Assembly (NCBI GenBank): GCA_019694675.1
Contig: JAIBBK010000001.1
Coordinates: 28,457 to 92,456 of the forward strand
Length of the DNA: 64,000 bases
DNA from: Ignavibacteria bacterium
GTDB lineage: Bacteria; Bacteroidota; Ignavibacteria; Tepidaquicellales; Tepidaquicellaceae
Direction: 5' to 3'
Below the pieces are notes generated by a model, which saw only the letters and a program-made list of their open reading frames with translations, was not told the origin of the DNA and ran no database searches. This document shows, piece after piece, positions 9,501-17,653 of the stretch. Every line of letters begins with the position of its first letter. Within the stretch, counting starts at the first letter, position 1. The position numbers and the translations under genes are program-made.

Positions 9501-9804
9501 GAATCAGGACGGCGTGATTGATGCGACTGATGTGGCCGCCGTGGACAACGATGCGTTCGCTTTTGCAACGGGATACCTATTGACTGACCTGAACGGAGAC
9601 GGTCTTGCGGATGGCAGTGATTTTCTTATCGCTGACAATAATGCAACAAGCCTCATCTCAAAATCAACTCCCGAACCTTCTCCTCTTGCAACTGTGAAAG
9701 TGAGGCAGTCTGTAAGACAGCAGGACTTGCAGCGAACTTCAAAGAGTACAGACCCGGAACAGAGAGTTGCTCCCGAATCTAAGTCAACAAGTATTGGCGA
9801 TTAA
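6541..9804 (+). CDS. Secreted subtilisin-family (S8) protease with dockerin-like C-terminus
   Basis: 1087 aa. It has a signal peptide (MKRIISAFAVLLLFVLPALS) and an I9-like propeptide region (about 25-165). The S8 catalytic domain is complete: Asp189 in NIDGG, His236 in HGTHT, oxyanion Asn341 in SAGNSGPG and Ser423 in SGTSMAAPH. Ig/FN3-like linkers follow. A jellyroll anchor-like domain (698-860) is closely related to that of the gene at 2992. Then come the beta-domain (RHRNGLETWS) and the dockerin-like pair from Gly985 (GDVNQDGVIDATD, DLNGDGLADGSD). A 45-residue polar tail follows the pair. The product is an extracellular endoprotease by family; surface attachment through the C-terminal cassette is inferred. 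Confidence 0.93.
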   Translation: MKRIISAFAVLLLFVLPALSQQVQVTERLSAKMKSINPIEYTRVIILLKDRVDIEALDKELYDINAPLDYRAETVIKTLKNKAIATQQPLLSYLNGQKEIGKVRELISYWITNMIYIDATGEILHNLTKRNDIDLLDLDAELEVDLPYDLRLDTEGAIESVETGLKVIKADSLWRLGITGAGRTVMNIDGGVNGTHPALSPRWWGNNGRQWYHSWFDPISPVSTSPFDCASGGTYHGTHTMGIMCGRNSSTGDTVGVAPDAYWMAAGVTDCPGASYPSMNIAAYQWAMDPDSNASTMDMPDVISCSWQDPTATDECTSSIYRTTLSAVEAAGIAVVFSAGNSGPGASTITRPKNINIDSVNVFCVGNVNGNTAGYPISSSSSRGPSLCGGSGTLLIKPEVCAPGTSIRSTWSGTSYSSISGTSMAAPHVAGCIALLKQAAPGMTGKQLKAILFSTATDLGTAGEDNSYGKGLVNVYQAYLSLGPSVQHTPLSNTENVSGPYIVNCVILPATGGINPSLTKLFWSRNNVSVTDSILMTNSSGNNWTASIPGNGLSATYRYYIRTTDSTGKTSVSPVNAPSSLYTFVAEADNQKPVIAHSPLGAQAKATWPSTVTATVTDNLGIDSAWVKWYKNSPAVTKQFRLTNTSGSTYSAAFNSLNSEVNVGDQIYYRIFAEDNSIAGNKDSTSLYSFAITEQYLCEGFTQATFPPANWSLEYTGTAYWTRNAVSSYGVGAGSAKFDFWNASSGTIQSLVTLTFADSKANDSLRFDHAYAPYTTGTDSMSIETSTNGGTTYSTLVRLYGNASGGTLNTAATSSTAFTPTSAQWATKKYALPVGTNKIKFRARSGFGNNLYIDSTCIVNNGNAAVSSVTLATEGLYNTGTLKLNMRDTVTVYLRNTSFPFAKVDSSRTVIDSVTHAASCIFSSAATGTYYLHIRHRNGLETWSKAGGESYVRGNAFTYDFTTSAAQSYGSNLILKGSEYCIYSGDVNQDGVIDATDVAAVDNDAFAFATGYLLTDLNGDGLADGSDFLIADNNATSLISKSTPEPSPLATVKVRQSVRQQDLQRTSKSTDPEQRVAPESKSTSIGD

Positions 9805-9843
9805 GCTCTGACCTTCTAGGGAGACATCATTGATCCTGATCTT

Positions 9844-9883
9844 AAGCGCCTGAGGAAGCACCACGCCTCAGGCGCTTTGTTTT
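9844..9883 (+). terminator. Rho-independent terminator
   Basis: A 12-bp perfect stem (AAGCGCCTGAGG / CCTCAGGCGCTT, 9844-9855 with 9866-9877), a 10-nt loop and a TTTGTTTT tract lie just after the protease gene. Confidence 0.9.
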
Positions 9884-9935
9884 CCGGGGCCGGCGTGTAT
9901 ACAATTTCTCGCTGTTTTATTATAACTGTCTGAAG

Positions 9936-9943
9936 TAAATTTG
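9936..9943 (+). promoter_or_regulatory. Possible -7 promoter element TAAATTTG
   Basis: This is an exact match to TAnnTTTG 24 bases before the ATG at 9967 and after the upstream terminator. No clear -33 box is seen. Confidence 0.4.
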
Positions 9944-9966
9944 CATACCCAATCAAACACAACATC

Positions 9967-12594
9967 ATGAAACTCACTTCTGTTTTCGTTACCTCAATTA
10001 TCATTGCCTTTCTGCTTCACTTCCCTGATTTCGCGATGCCTCAGGAGAAGCATATGCTTGTAAGGATCAGCGGTTCTATGCAGTCTGTCTCGGGCGCACT
10101 TGCGGCGCAGGACCTGCATCTTGACCACGCAGTCAGAAAGGAAAATTATACCGAAGTCTGGATATCAGCAACTGAACTTGACGCCCTTAAGAGATCAGGA
10201 ATTGGACATCAGGTGGTTATCTCCGACTGGGACACATACTATGCATCTCTTCCAAAGATGAACAGTGCGGAAATATCAAAGACCCTTGAATACACTAAGG
10301 ATGCCTATAACATCTCCCATTCGATCTACGGAACAATGGGCGGTTTCCTCAGATGGAATGAAGTGATCGCAAAGCTTGATTCAATGAGGGCAGAGTATCC
10401 TAACCTCATCTCTGTTAAATTTTCTATCGGCAACACGATCGAATCAAGGCCGATATGGACAGTAAGAGTGACAAAGAACCCGGACTTTCCCACCGGCAGG
10501 CCGGAAGTATGGTACCATGCAATGATACACTGCCGTGAACCGGAAAGCATGCAGCATATGATCTTTTACATTTACTGGCTGCTTGAGAATTACGGCATAG
10601 ATCCTGTTGCAACTTACATACTTGAAAACAGGGAATTGTATTTTGCTCCGGTGCTGAATCCGGACGGATACGTTTACAACGAGACAACGAATCCGAACGG
10701 CGGAGGCATGTGGAGAAAGAACCGGCGCAACAACGGTTCGAGTTACGGTATTGACCTGAACAGGAACTACGGTATAAGGCAGTACTGGAATTCATCCAAT
10801 AATGGTTCAAGCACTTCTCCTTCAAGCGATACGTACAGAGGAGCATCACCGTTCTCCGAACCGGAAACCATGGCCGCAATGAACTTTGTGAACAGCAGAA
10901 ACTTCAACGCAATTATGGGTTCTCATACTTATGGAAATTATCTCATTAAACCGTGGGCATGGCAGGATCCGACACCGACTCCGGATGATGCAAAGTTCAA
11001 TGAATATCTTGCCGACATGTCTGCATCCAACGGATACACAACAGGAACGCCAACGCAGACGGTGGGATATGCAGTACGGGGAAGTGCAGATGACTGGTAT
11101 TACAATGATTCGGTTCACAGTCCCCACAGAATAATTGCAGTCACGCCTGAGACAGGCACCACAGGCTTCTGGCCTACGCAGGCTGAGATAATTCCGCTTG
11201 CGGAAGGGATGCTGTTTTCCAACAAGTACATGGCCCTGATCGGAGGAGCTTACGTTGCTCCTTCTTCAAATACCTTTAACAAGCAAACTTATACCGCCGG
11301 TGAGTCAGGGACTTTCAAATCCGTATTCAAAAACAAAGGTGTGCTTGCGGCATCAAATGTGACAGTGTCATTCAAGTCAGGATCTTATTACCTTTCTGTT
11401 CCGATTGATATGTTCGGTTACTCTTCGCTTGCTTCATTCCAGAAAGACAGTGCTAACTTCGGGTTTACAGTTTCGCCTGCAGTTCCGGCTAACTCAGCCA
11501 TGCCGGCTTTGTTTTCAGTTAAGCAGGGGAATGATACTGTCTATAAGGAGAAGAAGTATGTGACGGTCGGCAACGGAGCTGTAACACTTGCAGACAGCGC
11601 GGAAAACGGCCTTAGCAACTGGACCACCAATCAGGGTTGGGCAACCACCACATCACAGTTTTACTCGGCTTCAAGGTCGTTCACTGACAGCCCCTCCGGG
11701 AATTATGTGAACGGTGCAAACAATTCGCTTACGCTTTCTGCGCCTTTGAACACTACTCTGAAGCCGGTGATAATACTCAGCTTCTGGCATAAGTATGCAA
11801 CCGAAGCCGGTTATGATTTCTGCTATGTGGAAACTTCCACTGACAATGGAACTTCATGGACAACTGTGAAGTCATACAACGGGACTCTGTCAACATGGAC
11901 AAACCAGAACATTGACCTAACAAACTATGCAAATTCTTCTTCACAGTTCAAGGTCAGGTTCCGTTTGTTTGCCGATGCGGGAGTAGTTGCGGACGGCTGG
12001 TATGTGGATAATATAAAACTGAATTCCTATACACTGCTCGAGAATGCAGTTCAGACAAATCTGAATCTTAAGTTCACTCCGCAGGCGTTTGTGAACAACT
12101 CCGGGCAATTGAATCAAAAGGATACTTTTGCTGTGAGCCTGCGTTCAACCGTCTCTCCCTACAACATCGTTGAGACATCTCTGGCGGTTATAGATTCTGT
12201 CACATATACGGGAAGCTTCACATTCAACAATGTTCCTACCGGAGCTTACTACATTGCAGTGCGTCACAGAAACACTATCGAAACATGGAGCAAGGCGGGA
12301 GGCGAAGCGGTTACTTTCGGCAGTCCGTTCAGTTATGATTTCACAGCGGCACAGTCAAATGCCTACGGCAGTAATCAGGTGCTTACAGTTTCCGGGTATT
12401 CGGCATATAGCGGTGACGTGAACCAGGACGGAGTGGTTGACGCATCTGATGCAAGCCAGGTTGACAATGATGCGCTTAATGTTGTTAGCGGCTATGTAGC
12501 AACGGATGTCAACGGAGACGGCTTTGTAGATGGCACTGACGGTGTCTTTGTTGAAAACAATGCCGCCGCTTATGTTCAGAAGATAGTGCCGTAA
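9967..12594 (+). CDS. Secreted zinc carboxypeptidase (M14) with dockerin-like C-terminus
   Basis: 875 aa with an N-terminal signal peptide (residues 1 to about 25). The M14 peptidase domain (about 100-420) has zinc ligands His188 and Glu191 (HCRE), the second His320 (GSHTYGN) and catalytic Glu395 (VTPETGTTGF), so it should be active. Residues about 540-690 form an immune-inhibitor-A-like/MAM-type beta domain (SNWTTNQGW ... DGWYVDNIKL). The C-terminus has the beta-domain (RHRNTIETWS) and dockerin-like loops from Gly816 (GDVNQDGVVDASD, DVNGDGFVDGTD), ending KIVP. It would release C-terminal amino acids outside the cell, complementing the neighbouring S8 endoprotease and the M1 aminopeptidases. 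Confidence 0.93.
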   Translation: MKLTSVFVTSIIIAFLLHFPDFAMPQEKHMLVRISGSMQSVSGALAAQDLHLDHAVRKENYTEVWISATELDALKRSGIGHQVVISDWDTYYASLPKMNSAEISKTLEYTKDAYNISHSIYGTMGGFLRWNEVIAKLDSMRAEYPNLISVKFSIGNTIESRPIWTVRVTKNPDFPTGRPEVWYHAMIHCREPESMQHMIFYIYWLLENYGIDPVATYILENRELYFAPVLNPDGYVYNETTNPNGGGMWRKNRRNNGSSYGIDLNRNYGIRQYWNSSNNGSSTSPSSDTYRGASPFSEPETMAAMNFVNSRNFNAIMGSHTYGNYLIKPWAWQDPTPTPDDAKFNEYLADMSASNGYTTGTPTQTVGYAVRGSADDWYYNDSVHSPHRIIAVTPETGTTGFWPTQAEIIPLAEGMLFSNKYMALIGGAYVAPSSNTFNKQTYTAGESGTFKSVFKNKGVLAASNVTVSFKSGSYYLSVPIDMFGYSSLASFQKDSANFGFTVSPAVPANSAMPALFSVKQGNDTVYKEKKYVTVGNGAVTLADSAENGLSNWTTNQGWATTTSQFYSASRSFTDSPSGNYVNGANNSLTLSAPLNTTLKPVIILSFWHKYATEAGYDFCYVETSTDNGTSWTTVKSYNGTLSTWTNQNIDLTNYANSSSQFKVRFRLFADAGVVADGWYVDNIKLNSYTLLENAVQTNLNLKFTPQAFVNNSGQLNQKDTFAVSLRSTVSPYNIVETSLAVIDSVTYTGSFTFNNVPTGAYYIAVRHRNTIETWSKAGGEAVTFGSPFSYDFTAAQSNAYGSNQVLTVSGYSAYSGDVNQDGVVDASDASQVDNDALNVVSGYVATDVNGDGFVDGTDGVFVENNAAAYVQKIVP

Positions 12595-12627
12595 TCTATT
12601 TATTTTCGAATCGAATGTAAGATCATG

Positions 12628-12657
12628 CCCCGTGTTCACCGCACGGGGTTTCTTTTT
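12628..12657 (+). terminator. Rho-independent terminator
   Basis: The stem CCCCGTG / CACGGGG (12628-12634 with 12642-12648) is followed directly by TTTCTTTTT. Confidence 0.85.
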
Positions 12658-12735
12658 GAAAGCTACGCTTCAGGAGCTTTTGATTTCCGTGTAATATGCA
12701 TGAAAGGTAAATTGCTCTGAATTCAATACTGAGAT

Positions 12736-14628
12736 ATGTCAAAGTCATACATCCTTTTGGTTCTCACGGCATTGATTATTGCCGTGGGTTCATCTGCTCA
12801 GGGTCAAAACGTAAGCTGGGTGAATACGCAATATCATAACATTCAGTACAATCCGGAGCTCTCAAACTTCCAATCGTGCACAGACCGTCTGGGAAATACT
12901 TTCACAACGGTCATCAATCAGTTCAAGGTCGCATACGGGCAGGATTTCTACGGAGATGCACTGCTTAAGAAGTACAACACCTCAGGTTCTCTTGTGATGA
13001 GCAAACTCTTTGCAGGCAGGGTGAACTTTGAAGCGTTGACAACCGACCAGTCCGGAAATCTCTATGCATCCGGAAGTTTCATGGATTCGCTTGTCATAGA
13101 TTCCGCAAATAAATTATTCAACACCGGCACCGGCTTCAACCTGAATTACTTCCTCATAAAACTGGATAAGAACGGCGGGTTCATTTGGGCAAAGAACATC
13201 AATGCCATTTACGGACAGTACACTATACTTGACGCTATACATGTAAGGGGAAGCAGTCTGTATGCCGGCATTTATTATTATGACATCGGCACTGTTTACA
13301 AATACGACCTGAACGGAAATCAGCTCATGTTGATACAGCAGTCGAACGTGAGAAGCGTCAGCTCAATAACCACAGACAATCTCGGCAACATCATTGTTTC
13401 CGGCGCATGCGGCCAGGGGAATATCACATTTGGCAATCTTGTGCTTTACACTCCTTTTCCTTACAATGTTTACATAGCAAAATACAACCCATCCGGCATT
13501 TGCCAGTGGGGCAGGTTTGTTGAAGACATAACATTTCAAAGGGCTGACCTTGCATGCGACAGCGAGAACAACATTTATGCGGCAGGAGATCTTTTTGATT
13601 CCACATGGTTCGGCAATATCCGCGCAATAGGCAGGCAGTGGGTGTTTGATTTCTTCATTACGAAAATTGATCCGTCCGGTGAATTTCTCTGGGTAAAGGA
13701 AGTTCCAAACTATCCGGGAAGTCCGACGGGAGACGTGAGAAGGGGGAAGACAAGATCACTGGCGATTGACAAGAATGACCGCATCTATTTTGCCGCTGTA
13801 CTCAGGGGCACGGTTGACTGGGGAAACGGCTTCAAGTCCGTATCCGCAGGGGGGAATGACATTCTGCTGCTGACATTTGATGATAACGGTACAATGATGA
13901 GCATCAGGGATTTCGGCGGTACGTCCAACGAAAGGCCGGACTGCATCTCAATTGACGAAAACGGAAGCATGTACATGTCAGGCAATTTCGCCCTCAATGC
14001 CTCATTTGATACTATCAGTGTTTCGGGAACGGGATACATAAACTCATTCACCGCGAAAATTCCTTTCGGTGGATCACAGGGGACAGTATTGCTGTCAATG
14101 ATAATGCAGGGATTCTACAATCAGTACACAGAAGAACTTATCACCGGAGATACAGTACGCCTTTATCTCAGAGGCACTTCTTCTCCGTTCGTCAAGATCG
14201 ACTCGGCTGTTTCAGTGATCAGCAAGACAAACTTTACGGGTGCATTCACATTTGCAAATGCCGCCTCAGGGAGTTACTACATTCAGGCAAATCACAGAAA
14301 CACTGTTGAGACCTGGTCCTCCGCCCCGGTGCAGTTTGAAAGAGGGGGAACAACCGAGTTCAGTTTTGTAAATGCGCAGTCTTCCGCTTTCGGAAACAAT
14401 CAGATGCTTGTTGACAATATGCCTGTCAGATATGCCCTTTTCGGAGGAGACGTAGATCAGGACGGCACTGTGGATGCCAATGATGCAAGCATCATTGACA
14501 ATGATGCCTATAATGTGTTGTCCGGCTACATTCCGTCCGATGTCACAGGTGACGGTTTTGTTGACGGCAGTGACGCCTCGCTTGCCGATAACAACGCATT
14601 CAACTTCGTACAGAAGATAGTTCCCTGA
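12736..14628 (+). CDS. Secreted SBBP-type beta-propeller protein with dockerin-like C-terminus
   Basis: 630 aa with a signal peptide ending near SSAQG. The body (about 30-450) consists of repeated short beta units of the SBBP type: phrases such as DNLGNIIVSG, DSENNIYAAGDLFD and DENGSMYMSGNF recur with an aromatic-rich W/F core. This predicts a propeller with no visible catalytic site. The C-terminus has the beta-domain (NHRNTVETWS) and dockerin-like loops from Gly571 (GDVDQDGTVDAND, DVTGDGFVDGSD), ending KIVP like the M14 protein. A binding or surface role is inferred; no substrate can be named. Confidence 0.87.
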   Translation: MSKSYILLVLTALIIAVGSSAQGQNVSWVNTQYHNIQYNPELSNFQSCTDRLGNTFTTVINQFKVAYGQDFYGDALLKKYNTSGSLVMSKLFAGRVNFEALTTDQSGNLYASGSFMDSLVIDSANKLFNTGTGFNLNYFLIKLDKNGGFIWAKNINAIYGQYTILDAIHVRGSSLYAGIYYYDIGTVYKYDLNGNQLMLIQQSNVRSVSSITTDNLGNIIVSGACGQGNITFGNLVLYTPFPYNVYIAKYNPSGICQWGRFVEDITFQRADLACDSENNIYAAGDLFDSTWFGNIRAIGRQWVFDFFITKIDPSGEFLWVKEVPNYPGSPTGDVRRGKTRSLAIDKNDRIYFAAVLRGTVDWGNGFKSVSAGGNDILLLTFDDNGTMMSIRDFGGTSNERPDCISIDENGSMYMSGNFALNASFDTISVSGTGYINSFTAKIPFGGSQGTVLLSMIMQGFYNQYTEELITGDTVRLYLRGTSSPFVKIDSAVSVISKTNFTGAFTFANAASGSYYIQANHRNTVETWSSAPVQFERGGTTEFSFVNAQSSAFGNNQMLVDNMPVRYALFGGDVDQDGTVDANDASIIDNDAYNVLSGYIPSDVTGDGFVDGSDASLADNNAFNFVQKIVP

Positions 14629-14640
14629 CTTTCACTTCCA

Positions 14641-14680
14641 GACAACCCGGAAGTAAAGGCCGGGTTGTCAAGCCTGTTTT
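14641..14680 (+). terminator. Rho-independent terminator
   Basis: The 10-bp stem GACAACCCGG / CCGGGTTGTC (14641-14650 with 14660-14669) is followed by a short TGTTTT tract. Confidence 0.75.
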
Positions 14681-14718
14681 ATCCTGCTGATCTATTCCTT
14701 AGTTAACTGATCTCCGCA

Positions 14719-14734
14719 TTTGACTTAAGTCAAA
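14719..14734. promoter_or_regulatory. CRP/FNR-family-like palindromic site upstream of the fasciclin gene
   Basis: TTTGACTTAAGTCAAA is a perfect 16-bp palindrome of the form TTGAC-N4-GTCAA, the pattern described for HcpR/NnrR-type members of the CRP/FNR family. It lies 22 bases upstream of the TAGTTTTG -7-like element, a position suited to activation. The responsible regulator is not in the window. Confidence 0.5.
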
Positions 14735-14755
14735 ATGCATCTTCTTCTTTTTGCA

Positions 14756-14763
14756 TAGTTTTG
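14756..14763 (+). promoter_or_regulatory. Possible -7 promoter element TAGTTTTG
   Basis: This matches TAnnTTTG and is identical over ten bases (TAGTTTTGTA) to the element at 2931. It is 36 bases before the chosen start at 14800 and just downstream of a palindromic operator-like site. Confidence 0.45.
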
Positions 14764-14799
14764 TATCAGACAGGTTCAATGAAAATTAAAGAGCAGATA

Positions 14800-15354
14800 A
14801 TGAAGACATTAATAACAGCTTGTGCAATCTTTTCTCTGATCACTCTCGGCTGCAACAAAGAAGACTCCGTTAAACAGTCACAGGGATCTTCCGAAACAGC
14901 GGGTAAGGTCTCCACAGGACAGTCTAACGTAAAAGACGACGTTTCTCAGAACGACATTGTGAAGGTCGCAGTCGGTTCAAAGGATCACTCAACCCTGGTA
15001 ACAGCTTTGCAGGCGGCTGATCTGGTTAACTCGCTTGCAAATGCCGGTCCGTTCACTGTATTTGCACCCGTCAATGCCGCATTTGAGAAACTGCCTGCGG
15101 GGACTGTTGACGATCTTCTGAAACCGGAGAATAAATCAAAACTTTCGAAGATCCTTCAGCACCATGTGGCAGTGGGAGTTTACAATAAGGACATGCTGAC
15201 TGACGGAAGGGTTCTCGGAATGGTTGACGGTGCTAACGCCACAGTTTCAAACAAAGGCGGCGAGATCTCGCTTGACGGAGCGAAGGTGCTTGCAACGGTA
15301 ACAGCATCCAACGGCATAGTTTACGTAGTTGATTCGGTTGTATTGCCCAAATAG
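14800..15354 (+). CDS. Fasciclin-domain lipoprotein
   Basis: 184 aa from ATG 14800. An upstream in-frame ATG exists at 14779, but 14800 gives a clean lipoprotein signal (MKTLITACAIFSLITLGC) with lipobox Cys18. After a short Ser/Gln linker, residues about 50-184 are a single fasciclin (FAS1) domain with the conserved H1/H2-like segments TVFAPVNAAFEKLP and ILQHHVAVGVYNKDML. FAS1 proteins usually mediate adhesion. It lacks the dockerin-like cassette of its neighbours and is probably anchored by lipid instead. It is preceded by a palindromic CRP/FNR-like site and followed by its own terminator, so expression is probably conditional. Confidence 0.9.
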   Translation: MKTLITACAIFSLITLGCNKEDSVKQSQGSSETAGKVSTGQSNVKDDVSQNDIVKVAVGSKDHSTLVTALQAADLVNSLANAGPFTVFAPVNAAFEKLPAGTVDDLLKPENKSKLSKILQHHVAVGVYNKDMLTDGRVLGMVDGANATVSNKGGEISLDGAKVLATVTASNGIVYVVDSVVLPK

Positions 15355-15412
15355 CTGATACAACGGGAAAGCAAGTTGTTACACCCTCTGTGAGGTTCTC
15401 CTTGAGGCAGGG

Positions 15413-15446
15413 ATCTGCCGGTTTTGGGGCCGGCAGATTATTTTTT
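15413..15446 (+). terminator. Rho-independent terminator
   Basis: The 9-bp stem ATCTGCCGG / CCGGCAGAT (15413-15421 with 15430-15438) is followed by a TATTTTTT tract, after the fasciclin gene. Confidence 0.85.
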
Positions 15447-15447
15447 G

Positions 15448-15471
15448 AAAGTATGACAAAAGTCATACTTT
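15448..15471. promoter_or_regulatory. CRP/FNR-family-like palindromic site upstream of the first M1 aminopeptidase gene
   Basis: The 10-bp arms AAAGTATGAC / GTCATACTTT are separated by AAAA. The core TGAC-N4-GTCA has the same spacing as the site at 14719. It begins immediately after the fasciclin terminator and ends 54 bases before the ATG at 15526. Confidence 0.5.
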
Positions 15472-15525
15472 TCTTGATATTGTTTGCAGTATCTTTACCC
15501 AGTTCTTTAACCAAAAACAGAAAAT

Positions 15526-17496
15526 ATGAAAAAGCTTACATTGGTTCTCCTCCAGGTAGCCTTTTTATATTCAGCTGTATTTGCTCAGAATGAATTGCCC
15601 AAGGGACAGCATTTCTGTTCGCTCAAAAAGCTGAACAGTCCGCACCTTTCAGAGCAGTTCGATTCTGATTCCCCAAATAGTCCTAAGCACAGCTTTGATG
15701 TGCTGGATTACAAAATATATGTTGATATAAGAAGTTGTTTCATCAGTCCTTACCCGAAGAACTTCAACGGTAATGTGACTGTGACTTTCAGGGTTGACAG
15801 CGCTCTGAGTTCGATCAAGCTCAATGCAATTAACAGCTCGATGAGCATAAGTTCGGTCAGCCTTGCCGGAGTCAGCTTCACACACTCATCCAACATCCTC
15901 ACGATCGATCTCAACAGGACTTACAATCCGGGGGAAATTGTGCAGGTGAAGATCAATTACTCACACAAGAATGTTTCCGACAAGGCATTCTATGCCAGCG
16001 GCGGACACGTTTTCACCGATTGTGAGCCGGAAGGAGCTCGCAAGTGGTTCCCGTGCTATGACAAGCCGAGCGATAAGGCAACAATTGATCTTACTGCAAG
16101 GGTCAAGGGCACCGTAAGGCTTGGTTCGAACGGAAGGCTGGCAGACTCTACATTCAGGGGAGATACTGCCTATTATCATTGGATCAGCAGGGATCCGATT
16201 GCAACTTACCTTGTCGTTATCTCCGCCAAGGTGAACTACGGCCTTAATATAACATACTGGCCGAGACCGTCGAACCCTTCAGAACTTGTGCCGATAAGAT
16301 TCTATTACAATTCGGGCGAGAACATCTCTTCCATTAAGACGAAGGTCTATAACATGATGACTCACTTTTCAAACAGATACGGAGAATATCCGTTTGAGAA
16401 GAACGGCTTCGCCACAATGAGCAGTCAGTTCACCTGGGGAGGGATGGAAAATCAGACTCTTACAAGCCTCTGCAAGAACTGCTGGAATGAAAACATAATC
16501 TCGCATGAACTGGGTCATCAGTGGTACGGGGATATGATCTCGCCGGCAACATGGGCAGACATCTGGCTGAATGAGGGCTTTGCAACATACTCCGAAGCTG
16601 TATGGTTTGAATATACCGGCGGATACACTTCATACAAGAATGACATCAACAGCAATGCGAGCTACTATCTCAGCAATAATCCGGGATGGCCGGTTTACAA
16701 TCCTTCATGGGCAGTTACAACTCCCTCCACAAGTACGCTGTTCAATACGGCCATCACATACTACAAGGGCGCGTGCGTGCTTCATATGCTGAGATACACT
16801 CTTGGCGAAGCCATGTTCTTCGACTTCATGAAGTCATACGCGGCTGACAGCATAGGAGGTTTCCGGCACAATTCCGCGGCAACGGCTGATGTAACCGCGA
16901 AACTGAGTTCCGTCGTGGGTGAAGATATGAACTGGTTCATTGATGAATGGATCATGCAGCCGAATCATCCCGCGTATCAGAATACCTACAGCATCACAAG
17001 TCTCGGCGGAGGTTCATGGAGAGTAAGGTTCACTGCAAATCAGACTCAGACCAATTCACCGTTCCACAAGATGCCTCTGACACTGAAGATATCCTTCACT
17101 TCGGGCAGTGATTCTCTTGTGAGAGTTATGAATGATATCAACAATCAGGTCTTTGATCTGACCTTCGACCGTCAGCCCACTGTGCTGGTATTTGATCCGT
17201 CAAATGACATTGTGCTGAAGACGGCTGCTACAACGCTGACAACAGCGCCGGCGGGCATGCAGGAAGTCGCAACGGAATCAAACGACAGACATATTGCTTA
17301 CCGCAAGTTTGCGGGAGATATCAACAATGACGGCTTCATAAATTCCGAAGACGTATCTGCCGTGGAGCATGATATGATCAACGGAGTTACGGGGTTCGTC
17401 CCGTCCGACCTTAATATGGACGGAGCAGTTGATGCAACAGATGTGGCAATTGTCTCCAACATCGCTTCCGTCAATTTTCTGCAATCAGTACCATAA
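15526..17496 (+). CDS. Secreted M1-family aminopeptidase, reduced C-terminus
   Basis: 656 aa. The signal peptide is MKKLTLVLLQVAFLYSAVFA. The M1 domain has the exopeptidase motif GGMEN and the gluzincin motif HELGH (His327, Glu328, His331) with third ligand Glu350 in WLNEGFATYSE, so it should be active. Sequence is very close to the next gene, including long identical stretches near the N-terminus, showing a tandem duplication. Unlike all siblings it lacks the HRNSIETWS beta-domain: the catalytic part is joined almost directly to a degenerate dockerin-like pair from Gly597 (GDINNDGFINSED, DLNMDGAVDATD), where DNDA and DNNA have become EHDM and SNIA. It ends SVP. Confidence 0.92.
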   Translation: MKKLTLVLLQVAFLYSAVFAQNELPKGQHFCSLKKLNSPHLSEQFDSDSPNSPKHSFDVLDYKIYVDIRSCFISPYPKNFNGNVTVTFRVDSALSSIKLNAINSSMSISSVSLAGVSFTHSSNILTIDLNRTYNPGEIVQVKINYSHKNVSDKAFYASGGHVFTDCEPEGARKWFPCYDKPSDKATIDLTARVKGTVRLGSNGRLADSTFRGDTAYYHWISRDPIATYLVVISAKVNYGLNITYWPRPSNPSELVPIRFYYNSGENISSIKTKVYNMMTHFSNRYGEYPFEKNGFATMSSQFTWGGMENQTLTSLCKNCWNENIISHELGHQWYGDMISPATWADIWLNEGFATYSEAVWFEYTGGYTSYKNDINSNASYYLSNNPGWPVYNPSWAVTTPSTSTLFNTAITYYKGACVLHMLRYTLGEAMFFDFMKSYAADSIGGFRHNSAATADVTAKLSSVVGEDMNWFIDEWIMQPNHPAYQNTYSITSLGGGSWRVRFTANQTQTNSPFHKMPLTLKISFTSGSDSLVRVMNDINNQVFDLTFDRQPTVLVFDPSNDIVLKTAATTLTTAPAGMQEVATESNDRHIAYRKFAGDINNDGFINSEDVSAVEHDMINGVTGFVPSDLNMDGAVDATDVAIVSNIASVNFLQSVP

Positions 17497-17523
17497 GGCG
17501 CAGGTTCATTTTAAGCATGAACT

Positions 17524-17558
17524 ATGCGGAGGAGCTTCAGCATTTGGCTCCTCCGCAT
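17524..17558 (+). terminator. Terminator-like hairpin between the M1 paralogues
   Basis: A 12-bp perfect stem ATGCGGAGGAGC / GCTCCTCCGCAT encloses an 11-nt loop. The following T tract is weak (GTTTG). Confidence 0.6.
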
Positions 17559-17653
17559 GTTTGCCGGTTCAACTGCAATTTGAATTTATCTGCAACTGTC
17601 CGGAAATGCATAGCGAACTGCTGTCTCAACTACACATTAAAATATCGCAAATC

